Shown here in pieces: positions 23,549-30,348 of a DNA stretch of 40,841 nt; the first letter of the stretch is position 1; every line of letters starts with the position of its first letter. Made by a program: the position numbers and the translations under genes. The stretch lies in contig JBGPBV010000050.1 in the NCBI GenBank assembly GCA_041481445.1, forward strand, positions 1 to 40,841. Reading direction: 5' to 3'. Source of the stretch: AA29 sp041481445. GTDB taxonomy: Bacteria; Acidobacteriota; Vicinamibacteria; Fen-336. The notes under the pieces were generated by a model. It was not told the origin of the DNA. It worked only from the letters and a program-made list of their open reading frames with translations, and did no database searches.

Positions 23549-23725
23549 GGCCCCTGGGGCGGCGGGGGGCAACTCTCGTGCCGCCCCGTCCGGAAAGCCG
23601 GGTACCGTCCGTTCCCTGGCCGAAAGACGGTCGTGGCCGATGTCGGTGGCTGGCACAGGGATTGGACCGAGGTCCATCATGCCGATGGCGGAGGCGCGGC
23701 GGCGACCGACCGCGGGAGGGATGCG

Positions 23726-24238
23726 ATGAAGGAATTGTCCGCTTCGGACCGGCCGCAGTTCCGGGCCCTGACACGACGCGAATGCCGAGCCGTCCTTGCC
23801 CGGAATTCCGTCGGCCGCATCGCCTTCGTCCAAGGGAACCGGGTCGACATCGTCCCTCTCCATTACGTCTTCGCGGGCGGCATGGTCTACGGCCGGACCG
23901 CGCGGCACACGCGCCTGGCCAGGGCGGGCCGGAATTTCTCCGATTCCTGGCCGGCCGCCTTCGAGGTCGACGAGGTCGAGGGCCTGTTCCGATGGCGCAG
24001 CGTCGTGGTCCACGGAAACTTCCACGCCGCCGTTCACGGCGACCCGGAGTGGGAGCGCAACCACGCCGACTGGGAGAAGGCGGCCCAACGGTTCCGGACG
24101 CTCCTGCCCGACGCGTTCACGGACAAGGATCCGACGGGGTTCCGGGACGTCGTGATCCGGGTCGACGTGGCCGAGATCAGCGGGCGGGAGGCCAGGCCGG
24201 TCGTTCGTCCTCGGAGGGCCCGCGGGCGGATCAGGTGA
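23726..24238 (+). CDS. Pyridoxamine 5'-phosphate-oxidase-fold flavoprotein
   Basis: GGGAGGG (23714-23720) lies 5 nt before the ATG. The 170-residue protein has the split-barrel PNPOx fold seen in small FMN/F420- or haem-binding oxidoreductases (NimA-like): LTRRECRAVLARNSVGRIAFVQGNRVDIVPLHYVFAGGMVYGRT, then AFEVDEVEGLFRWRSVVVHGNFHAA. Such proteins appear in low-oxygen regulons with USPs. The cofactor and substrate are not decided. Its stop overlaps the convergent USP gene by 8 nt. Confidence 0.85.
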   Translation: MKELSASDRPQFRALTRRECRAVLARNSVGRIAFVQGNRVDIVPLHYVFAGGMVYGRTARHTRLARAGRNFSDSWPAAFEVDEVEGLFRWRSVVVHGNFHAAVHGDPEWERNHADWEKAAQRFRTLLPDAFTDKDPTGFRDVVIRVDVAEISGREARPVVRPRRARGRIR

Positions 24239-25145
24239 TCCTCTCGGCCGCGCGGACGGTCAGCACCGGACAGGGCGCCTGGCGGAGGACGTGCGACGTC
24301 GTCGAGCCGACGAACAGGCGCTCCAGCGCGCTGCGCCCGTGGATCCCCATCACGATGAGGTTCGCGGCCAGGGTCGCGGCGACGTTCAGGATCTCGCGGT
24401 ACGGCTTCCCGCCGACGACCATCTCCGCCACCCGACCGCCCTCCGCGGAGTGGCGTGCGGCCGTGTTCCTCAACTGGTGAGCCGCATCCTCCTTGAGACC
24501 CTCATGGAACGTCGCCCAGTCGATGTGGGCCTGGCGCGCGGCCGCTTCGTAGTGCGAAAGGTTCTCCAGCACGTGCAGCAGGGTCACACGAGCGTTCGCG
24601 GCGCGCGCGATGGCAAAGGCGGCGGCGACGATCGGGTCGGACTCCCACAGCTCGACGGGGCACAAGATCTCTTGCGGCAGCGCGGCCGGCGCCACGGTCC
24701 CTTCCGGGGGCCGGGGAACGGTGAGCACGGCGCACTGCGCGTGGTGCACCACCCGATTGGCCACCGAGCCCAGGACCAACCGGTCGAATCCCCGGCGGCC
24801 GTGCGTTCCCGTCACGATGAGGTCGGCCCCCGTCGCACGCGCCTGCCGGAGGATCTCCTCGCAGGGATCTCCTTCCACCAGGAGGAGCTTCGGCGTCAGG
24901 CCGCCGGAGCGGGCGGGCTGGGCGGCCGCCTCGAGCTCGCCGAGAAGGCGCGTTCGCGTGGCCGCGTCCAGGGGAAGGCCCGACGGAAAATAGGGCGTGT
25001 CTCCGGCCAGGGGCAGGAGGAACGGGTAGACGTGGAGGAGCGTGAGCTCCGCCTGGCTCCACCGGGCGAGCGCGACCGCGTGGTCGATCGCGCGGCACGA
25101 GCACTCCGAGAAGTCCGTGGGGCAGAGGATGCTCCGGATCCTCAC
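24231..25145 (-). CDS. Tandem two-domain universal stress protein
   Basis: The GTG start at 25145 is supported by GAGGAGG 4 nt upstream and by overlap with the preceding USP stop (GTGA, 4 nt). The 304-residue protein has USP domains at about 1-150 and 160-304, both with an intact ATP signature: GTHGRRGFDRLVLGS and GIHGRSALERLFVGS. It is the second gene of a two-USP operon and converges on the PNPOx gene with an 8-nt overlap. A longer in-frame extension upstream is antisense-type noise over the other USP gene. Confidence 0.93.
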   Translation of the reverse strand: MRIRSILCPTDFSECSCRAIDHAVALARWSQAELTLLHVYPFLLPLAGDTPYFPSGLPLDAATRTRLLGELEAAAQPARSGGLTPKLLLVEGDPCEEILRQARATGADLIVTGTHGRRGFDRLVLGSVANRVVHHAQCAVLTVPRPPEGTVAPAALPQEILCPVELWESDPIVAAAFAIARAANARVTLLHVLENLSHYEAAARQAHIDWATFHEGLKEDAAHQLRNTAARHSAEGGRVAEMVVGGKPYREILNVAATLAANLIVMGIHGRSALERLFVGSTTSHVLRQAPCPVLTVRAAERIT

Positions 25146-26125
25146 GAGTCCTCCTCGCCGGGCGCGGATCGGACGATGAGGACGGGCGCCTTCGCCTCGC
25201 GCAAGACGTGGCTCGACGTCGAGCCCAGGCCTTGACCGTTGCCCCCCAGGACGATGACGCCGGTGTGCTGCGCCTCCGCCAGGCGCAGGATCTCGCGGTG
25301 GGGCCGGCCCGCCAGTACGACTTCCGTGACCGGGCACCCCGGAGGGCCGCCGGCCAGCGCCGCCGCGTGGAGCCTCTGGTACACCTCCGCTTCCCAGATC
25401 GCCCGCATCCGGGGACCACCCACGCCATCCCAGACGTGGAGCAGGGACACGATCGAGCCGGTCGACCGCCCAAGAGTCAGCGCGTAGGTCAGGGTGCGCG
25501 CCGACGGTTCCGCGAGCTGGATCGCGCAGAGGATCCGGCCCGAGACGGGGCCGGGCGGCATCGACCGCGGGACGGTCCGCGGGACGGCAAGGACGGGACA
25601 GGGCGCCGTGCGCAAGACGCGATCCGTCACGGACCCGAGCACCCAGCGCTCCACGGCCGACCGCCCGTGCGTCCCCATCACGATGAGGTCGCTCTCCCAC
25701 TCCTTCGCCAGGTCGAGGATGTGGCCCACGCTCTCTCCGCTCCTGATGCACAGGCGGACGTCGAGGCCGGCATCGCGCGCGGGCCGGAGGAACTCCTCGA
25801 GGTCCTCGGCAATCGCGGACTGGACGCAGGAATCGGTCGTTACCGGAGCCGCGCCGGCCGTCGCGTCGCCTTCGCTCCGGAAGACGACCGGCACCACGAA
25901 CAGGGCCGTGATCTCCGCCTTGAACGGCGTGGCGAGGGCGACGGCGCGCTCGACGGCGGCGCGCGAGAAATCCGAGAAGTCGACCGGGCAGAGGATGCGC
26001 CGAATCGGCAGGAAGGTGCGCTCTTCCTTCGACGGCGTCCCCTTCGGGCGAATCGCCGGGCTTGGCGGGCTCGACGTGGCGTCTTCGACCCGGCCGGGGG
26101 TGGGACTGATCGTGGCGCTCGGCAT
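25142..26125 (-). CDS. Tandem two-domain universal stress protein with altered second ATP loop
   Basis: GGGAGG lies 6 nt before the ATG. The 327-residue protein starts with a Pro/Ser-rich tail of about 38 residues, then USP domain 1 (PIRRILCPVDFSDFSRAAVERAV) with intact GTHGRSAVERWVLGS, and USP domain 2 with GGNGQGLGSTSSHVL, in which the nine-residue spacer between glycine pairs is shortened. Domain 2 may not bind ATP. It is translationally coupled to the downstream USP through a GTGA overlap. Confidence 0.92.
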   Translation of the reverse strand: MPSATISPTPGRVEDATSSPPSPAIRPKGTPSKEERTFLPIRRILCPVDFSDFSRAAVERAVALATPFKAEITALFVVPVVFRSEGDATAGAAPVTTDSCVQSAIAEDLEEFLRPARDAGLDVRLCIRSGESVGHILDLAKEWESDLIVMGTHGRSAVERWVLGSVTDRVLRTAPCPVLAVPRTVPRSMPPGPVSGRILCAIQLAEPSARTLTYALTLGRSTGSIVSLLHVWDGVGGPRMRAIWEAEVYQRLHAAALAGGPPGCPVTEVVLAGRPHREILRLAEAQHTGVIVLGGNGQGLGSTSSHVLREAKAPVLIVRSAPGEEDS

Positions 26126-26285
26126 CTCTGGCCTCCCGCTACGATTCCGCGTGCAATCGAAGTGCCGCGGCGCCGCCGTGCTGTCGGAGGTGTTTCGTCC
26201 GCCGCTCGCGCAAGGATCGCACCCGTCGTACGCCAGGGGCGCAATCGGTTCGGGCCGTCGAGGCCGCGCGCCCGAACTGGCCCTC

Positions 26286-26897
26286 TTACTGGTCTCGGTG
26301 CCAGATCGCCAGCAGCCGTCCGTCCGCGTCCGACCAGTGGTACGCGACGGCGCCGCGGAACGCCTTCTCCAGCTCGCGTGCGATCCGGTGAGCCAGCTTC
26401 TGCGACGTGGTCAGGACCTCGAGGGTGGCGCCGCGTGCGGTCATGCGAACGAGCCGGCGCTCCGGCTGCGTGAAGGCGGCGCGGGTCGCGACGTTGCGGA
26501 TCCGGCGCAGCAGCTCGGCGGCATGGCCCTGGACGTAGGTTCCCTCCAGGACCACGCGCCCGAAGGCCTGGCCGTTGACGGCCTGCCTGCAGGCGGGACA
26601 GGTCCCCGCGAATGCGCCCTTGGCCACCGCCGTCCGCAGCCGGCGCGAGGACCGGCGCCACGTCTTGCGCGCGAACACCACGCCGCAGCCGTCGCACACG
26701 GTCTGGTCGTGCACCGCCGCCGCCTTGTGCGCAACCGCCGGCCCCTTGTCGCTCCGCGAGCCGGCGCGCTCCAGGGCTCGGACGAGGGCCTTGCTCGTTC
26801 GATTCGTGTTCGCGGCGCTCGGCCGGCTGGACGTTGACGATGCGTTCGCCCGCCGCCGCCGTACCACGGCTCGCCTCACGCTTTTCCTGTCGTTCAT
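26286..26897 (-). CDS. BCAM0308-family zinc protein
   Basis: The ATG at 26897 (MNDRKSVRR) has GGGAGAAC directly upstream; the longer frame adds non-family sequence. The 203-residue protein begins with a basic Arg/Ser-rich tail, then a four-Cys zinc site (C68-x2-C71 and C100-x2-C103, in VCDGCGVVFARKTWRR and GTCPACR), followed by an alpha/beta region with ELLRRIRNVATRAAFTQPERRLVRM. This matches the BCAM0308 family as I remember it, proteins found in clusters with universal stress proteins. Function is not established; the zinc module with a basic tail suggests RNA or ribosome binding. Confidence 0.7.
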   Translation of the reverse strand: MNDRKSVRRAVVRRRRANASSTSSRPSAANTNRTSKALVRALERAGSRSDKGPAVAHKAAAVHDQTVCDGCGVVFARKTWRRSSRRLRTAVAKGAFAGTCPACRQAVNGQAFGRVVLEGTYVQGHAAELLRRIRNVATRAAFTQPERRLVRMTARGATLEVLTTSQKLAHRIARELEKAFRGAVAYHWSDADGRLLAIWHRDQ

Positions 26898-27105
26898 GTT
26901 CTCCCTCGGACAGGCCGGCCCTCGAAGCCGTACTGGGGTCTGCTGAGCAATTCGGATACCGTGGTCAGAAGCGCTCGGACCGGTGAAATCGCCCGCCGCG
27001 CCGGCAAGGGCTGCGGAGCGAGAGCCCCGGCCTCGCAGGAATTGCCGCACCCCGCTCCCGGACGCGGATCGGACCTACAATCCGCCGACAGCCAAGGGGG
27101 GAACG

Positions 27106-27531
27106 ATGGACAGGCGTGCGAAAGGCCGGATACGAGCGTGGGTGGGAGCGGCCGTGCTCCTGGCCGTGGCCGGGCCCGGGACGAGCCCCGCCGACGCCGG
27201 CAAGCGCGTCGGCATGGTGGGGGCGGTCTGTCCCGCGGAGGCCTCGAACAAGCAGATCGACGCCGACGGGGTCAAGGACGTGTGCGCGGCCCGGGAGCCC
27301 CCGAGCTGCGTTGCCCCGAAGCGGCTGGTCACGGACGCCTCCGGGCAGAGCGACCGCTGCCTGGCGGAGGGTGCACCCACGACGGGAGCGGGCGACAAGC
27401 CCTCGTGCCCGCCCGCGCTCGAGCTCAAGGTCAGGGCGGGCGAGGATTCCTGCGAGCGGGTGGCCAAGCCCGTGTGCCCGTCGGGGTTCCACTTGAGCCA
27501 GCGGGCCAAGGAAGACGTCTGCGAGCACTGA
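27106..27531 (+). CDS. Secreted Cys-rich protein with four Cys-loop repeats
   Basis: A GGGGGG-containing ribosome site lies 4 nt before the ATG at 27106. The 141-residue protein has a Sec signal peptide (cut near residue 31). The mature part carries eight cysteines (42, 60, 68, 85, 101, 116, 124, 139) in four loops: C-x17-C, C-x16-C, C-x14-C, C-x14-C, each of the form C-[PV]...D-x-C. Linkers end in P-S or P-V just before the next Cys. Four intrarepeat disulfides are likely. I recognise no named family; it could be an envelope or secreted small binding protein. TACAAT at 27076-27081 may be a -10 element, but no -35 is visible at the right distance. It is convergent with the beta-helix gene. 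Confidence 0.75.
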   Translation: MDRRAKGRIRAWVGAAVLLAVAGPGTSPADAGKRVGMVGAVCPAEASNKQIDADGVKDVCAAREPPSCVAPKRLVTDASGQSDRCLAEGAPTTGAGDKPSCPPALELKVRAGEDSCERVAKPVCPSGFHLSQRAKEDVCEH

Positions 27532-27542
27532 CGTTCCCGGCC

Positions 27543-27555
27543 GGCGGATGCCGCC
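27543..27555. terminator. Short hairpin between convergent genes
   Basis: GGCGG (27543-27547) and CCGCC (27551-27555) pair around an ATG loop, in the 23-nt gap between the stops of the Cys-rich gene and the beta-helix gene. No T-tract follows. Confidence 0.3.
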
Positions 27556-30131
27556 TAGTGCTTCGGTCCGATCACCGGGCCGTCGCCGACCACGAAATAG
27601 CCGGCGGGGGCATGGCCCGTCGCCGTGCAGTAGGCGCGCGCGGCCTGGGCCTGCGCGTTCACCGCCGCCAGCGAGGACGGGCTGAAGCTCCTGGGCACGA
27701 CCACCGTGAGGCAGGCGTGGCTCGCGTTGGCGGAGGCGTCGTGCGCGGTCACGATGATCAGGTAGACGCGCCCGTCCCGATGCTCGTTGCGCTCCGCGCG
27801 CAGCCGCAAGGTGCCCGCGGCCACGTTCTTGGCGTCCGGTGAGAAGACGTCGTCGCAGTCGTGGTGACCGTGGTGCCCGTCGTGGTCGTCGTCACCGTCG
27901 TGATCGCCGTGCCCGCCCGGCCTGACCCCGGAGCTCCGATCGTCCCACTGGTGCCCGTGGTGGCCGCCCGGCCCGCAGTCCACGTCGTCCTCGTCGCTGA
28001 ACACGGCGATGCCGGTGGTCACCGCGCTCGCGTTGTCGGTCGTGGAGACGGACAGGCCGACCTTCTCGAGGTCGTGGTCCGGCGGCCAGAGCAGCCCCTT
28101 GACCACGCTGGCGTGGATGACCGGCGCCTCGGTGTCCGCCACGGCGATGGTGACCGCGGCCACGTTCGAGTCCACGGTGCCGTCGTTCGCCCTGTAGGTG
28201 AAGCCGTCCGCCCCCGCGAAGTGCGGGACGGGGGTGTAGGTGATCGATCCGGTGGGGCCCAGGACGAGGAGGCCGTGGCTCACGCCGCTGGACAGGAGGG
28301 CCGCCAGCACGTCGCCGTCCACGTCGGTGTCGTTGCCGAGCACGCCGGGCGCGGCCACGCTCAGCACGCTGTCCTGGTTGACGGAGTAGCTGTTGGGGGC
28401 GGCCACGGGGGCGTCGTTGACGTTGGTCACGGTCACGCTGACCGTGCCCACGCTCGTCCCTCCGTGCCCGTCGGAGGCGGTGTAGGTGAAGGAGTCGGAC
28501 CCGAAGAAGTTGGCGGCCGGGGTGTAGCGCACGGCGGTGCCGTCGTTCGCCACCGACCCGTGCGCGCCCTGGGTCACCGCGGAGACGGACAGCGTGTCGC
28601 CGTCGGCGTCGGTGTCGTTGGCGAGGACGTTGATGACGTTCGCTCCGCTGTCCTCGGCGATGGTCGCGGAGTCGTTCACCGCGTGCGGCGCGTCCTCGAC
28701 GTTGGTCACGGTCACGCTCACGCTCGCCGTGTCGGTTCCGCCCTGGCCGTCGGAGATCGTGTAGGTGAAGGAGTCGCTGCCGAAGAAGTCGGCCTGCGGC
28801 GTGTAGGACACGCTGGCGCCCCCGCCGTTGATCACCACCGCGCCGTGCGCACCCTGGGTCACGGCGGTGACGGTCAGTGGATCGCTGTCCGGGTCGCTGT
28901 CGTTGGCCAGGACGTCCACGGAAGCGGAGGTGTCCTCGGCCAGGGTGACGCTGTCGTCGACGGCTTCCGGGTCGGAGTTGCCGGACACGCAGGTGCCCTG
29001 CAGCTCGAAGGCGCCCACGTCCGCCCCGTCGCCTCCGATCGCGTTGGGGACGGCAGCCAGGTTGCACGGCCGCGTCAGGCCGCGCTGGTCGGTGGTCGTG
29101 CCGCTGCTGTGCCCCTTGTCGACGGCGACGCTCGGGCTCACGAGGGCGTGCGTGGGCGTGTCGCCGCCGTTGTTCTGGAGCGGCCCGAGGTTGAGGGCGG
29201 CGGCGCTGACCCCGAGCTGGTCGCCGGTCGTGGGCGGGATGGTCGGGTTGCCGGCGGAAGTGCCGAGGTTCCCGATCACGTTGTAGCCCAGGCTGGTGAA
29301 GGTCCCGTCCAGGTTGGGCAGATCGACCCCGCCGTTGCCGGCCACGATCGTGTTGCGCAGGGTCACCGGCCCCAGGGCACGGATCCCGCCCGTGAGGTTG
29401 GAGAATCCGCTCGCGTTGCCGGTGATGGTCGTGCTCGTGAAGCTGGCGGAGCCCGTCTCCACCACCACGGCGCCAGCATGGTCCGAGGCGGTGTTCCCGC
29501 TGATGGTGCTGTTGACCACGCTCAGGGTGCCCCCGCCGGAGGTGGCGATCGCGCCGCCGTCGCCGCTGGCGGCATGGCAGCCCGAGATCGTCACGCCGCT
29601 CAGGTTCAGGGTCGCGTTGTCCACCCTGATGCAGCCGGCTCCGCCCAGACCCGACCCGTTGCGCAGGGTGAGGTTGGTCATCGTCACCGAGATACCGGGA
29701 TGCGCGTTGCCGGGGTTGATGTCGAAGATGCGGTCGAGGCCGGCGCCGTCGATCACCACTCCGCCCGGGGGGCCGGTGATGGTGAGGGAGTCCGTGATGT
29801 CGAGGTCGCCGGTGAGGGCGGCGTCCTCGCCCGCGCCGGACAGGGTGAGGTTGATGGTGAAGTTCGAGAGGAAGACGATCTCGTCCGCCCCGCTGCCCGC
29901 CGGGCACTGCGGGTAGGTGGCGGCGTCGTCGTTGGCGTTGATGATGGCCTTGCGCAGCGTGCAGTGGTTGATGGTGGGGGCGCCGGCCAGGCTGTCCTGC
30001 GGCCCCTCCACCTGGATCTGCGTCGCCCGCGCCTCCGGCGCCGACGCGCACACCGCGACGATCCCGGCCAGCGGAAGGATCCGCCGCCACCGGGGACACG
30101 AAGGCGATCCGAGAGAGCGACGCAGGCGCAT
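27555..30131 (-). CDS. Secreted right-handed beta-helix protein with cadherin-like repeats and His/Asp-rich segment
   Basis: GAGGAG lies 6 nt before the ATG at 30131. The 858-residue protein has a Sec signal (about 1-36), then HCTLRKAIINAN, a CSLREAI-type motif that opens parallel beta-helix proteins. Beta-helix rungs with NSTISGNTAS-like turns follow to about 300, then the 'GADVGAFELQG' strand that ends choice-of-anchor-Q domains (about 370-380). Three cadherin/VCBS-like 'tandem-95' repeats cover about 389-477, 478-570 and 573-665, each with VLANDxDxDxDxL and FxGxDxFTYxxxDG motifs typical of Ca2+-binding. Residues 722-761 are very rich in His and Asp (HHGHQWDD, GDDDHDGHHGHHDCDD), a probable metal-binding tract. 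It is likely a surface adhesin or matrix protein. Confidence 0.88.
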   Translation of the reverse strand: MRLRRSLGSPSCPRWRRILPLAGIVAVCASAPEARATQIQVEGPQDSLAGAPTINHCTLRKAIINANDDAATYPQCPAGSGADEIVFLSNFTINLTLSGAGEDAALTGDLDITDSLTITGPPGGVVIDGAGLDRIFDINPGNAHPGISVTMTNLTLRNGSGLGGAGCIRVDNATLNLSGVTISGCHAASGDGGAIATSGGGTLSVVNSTISGNTASDHAGAVVVETGSASFTSTTITGNASGFSNLTGGIRALGPVTLRNTIVAGNGGVDLPNLDGTFTSLGYNVIGNLGTSAGNPTIPPTTGDQLGVSAAALNLGPLQNNGGDTPTHALVSPSVAVDKGHSSGTTTDQRGLTRPCNLAAVPNAIGGDGADVGAFELQGTCVSGNSDPEAVDDSVTLAEDTSASVDVLANDSDPDSDPLTVTAVTQGAHGAVVINGGGASVSYTPQADFFGSDSFTYTISDGQGGTDTASVSVTVTNVEDAPHAVNDSATIAEDSGANVINVLANDTDADGDTLSVSAVTQGAHGSVANDGTAVRYTPAANFFGSDSFTYTASDGHGGTSVGTVSVTVTNVNDAPVAAPNSYSVNQDSVLSVAAPGVLGNDTDVDGDVLAALLSSGVSHGLLVLGPTGSITYTPVPHFAGADGFTYRANDGTVDSNVAAVTIAVADTEAPVIHASVVKGLLWPPDHDLEKVGLSVSTTDNASAVTTGIAVFSDEDDVDCGPGGHHGHQWDDRSSGVRPGGHGDHDGDDDHDGHHGHHDCDDVFSPDAKNVAAGTLRLRAERNEHRDGRVYLIIVTAHDASANASHACLTVVVPRSFSPSSLAAVNAQAQAARAYCTATGHAPAGYFVVGDGPVIGPKH

Positions 30132-30223
30132 GTGGAGCTCCTCGACGGTTGAATTCCTGTACGGGCGGAGGGGTGGCGTATTGTACCCCACCGGGAGCGG
30201 GCCGCAGGGGTAGAGTACGCACG

Positions 30224-30340
30224 ATGATCCTGGCCTGGGCGGGACTCCTCGGCCTGGCCGCCTCCACGGCGGCCGCGACGGTGCGCCTCACGAAGGAGCG
30301 CGTGGCCCAGCTGGGCGAGACCGAAGCGATCAAGCACTGA
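30224..30340 (+). CDS. Possible 38-residue secreted peptide upstream of the sulfatase gene
   Basis: An ATG at 30224 opens MILAWAGLLGLAASTAAATVRLTKERVAQLGETEAIKH, a hydrophobic N-terminus followed by a short charged tail. AGGGG lies about 15 nt upstream, which is far for a ribosome site. It ends 8 nt before the sulfatase ATG, so it could be a leader peptide or a truncated gene remnant. Support is weak. Confidence 0.3.
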   Translation: MILAWAGLLGLAASTAAATVRLTKERVAQLGETEAIKH

Positions 30341-30348
30341 CGGCGACG

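Noticed and set aside
27861..30152. Very long open frame antisense to the beta-helix gene
   Set aside because: Its product is a Val/Gly/His/Arg-rich run without domains, and it is fully explained by the codon bias of the real gene at high G+C.
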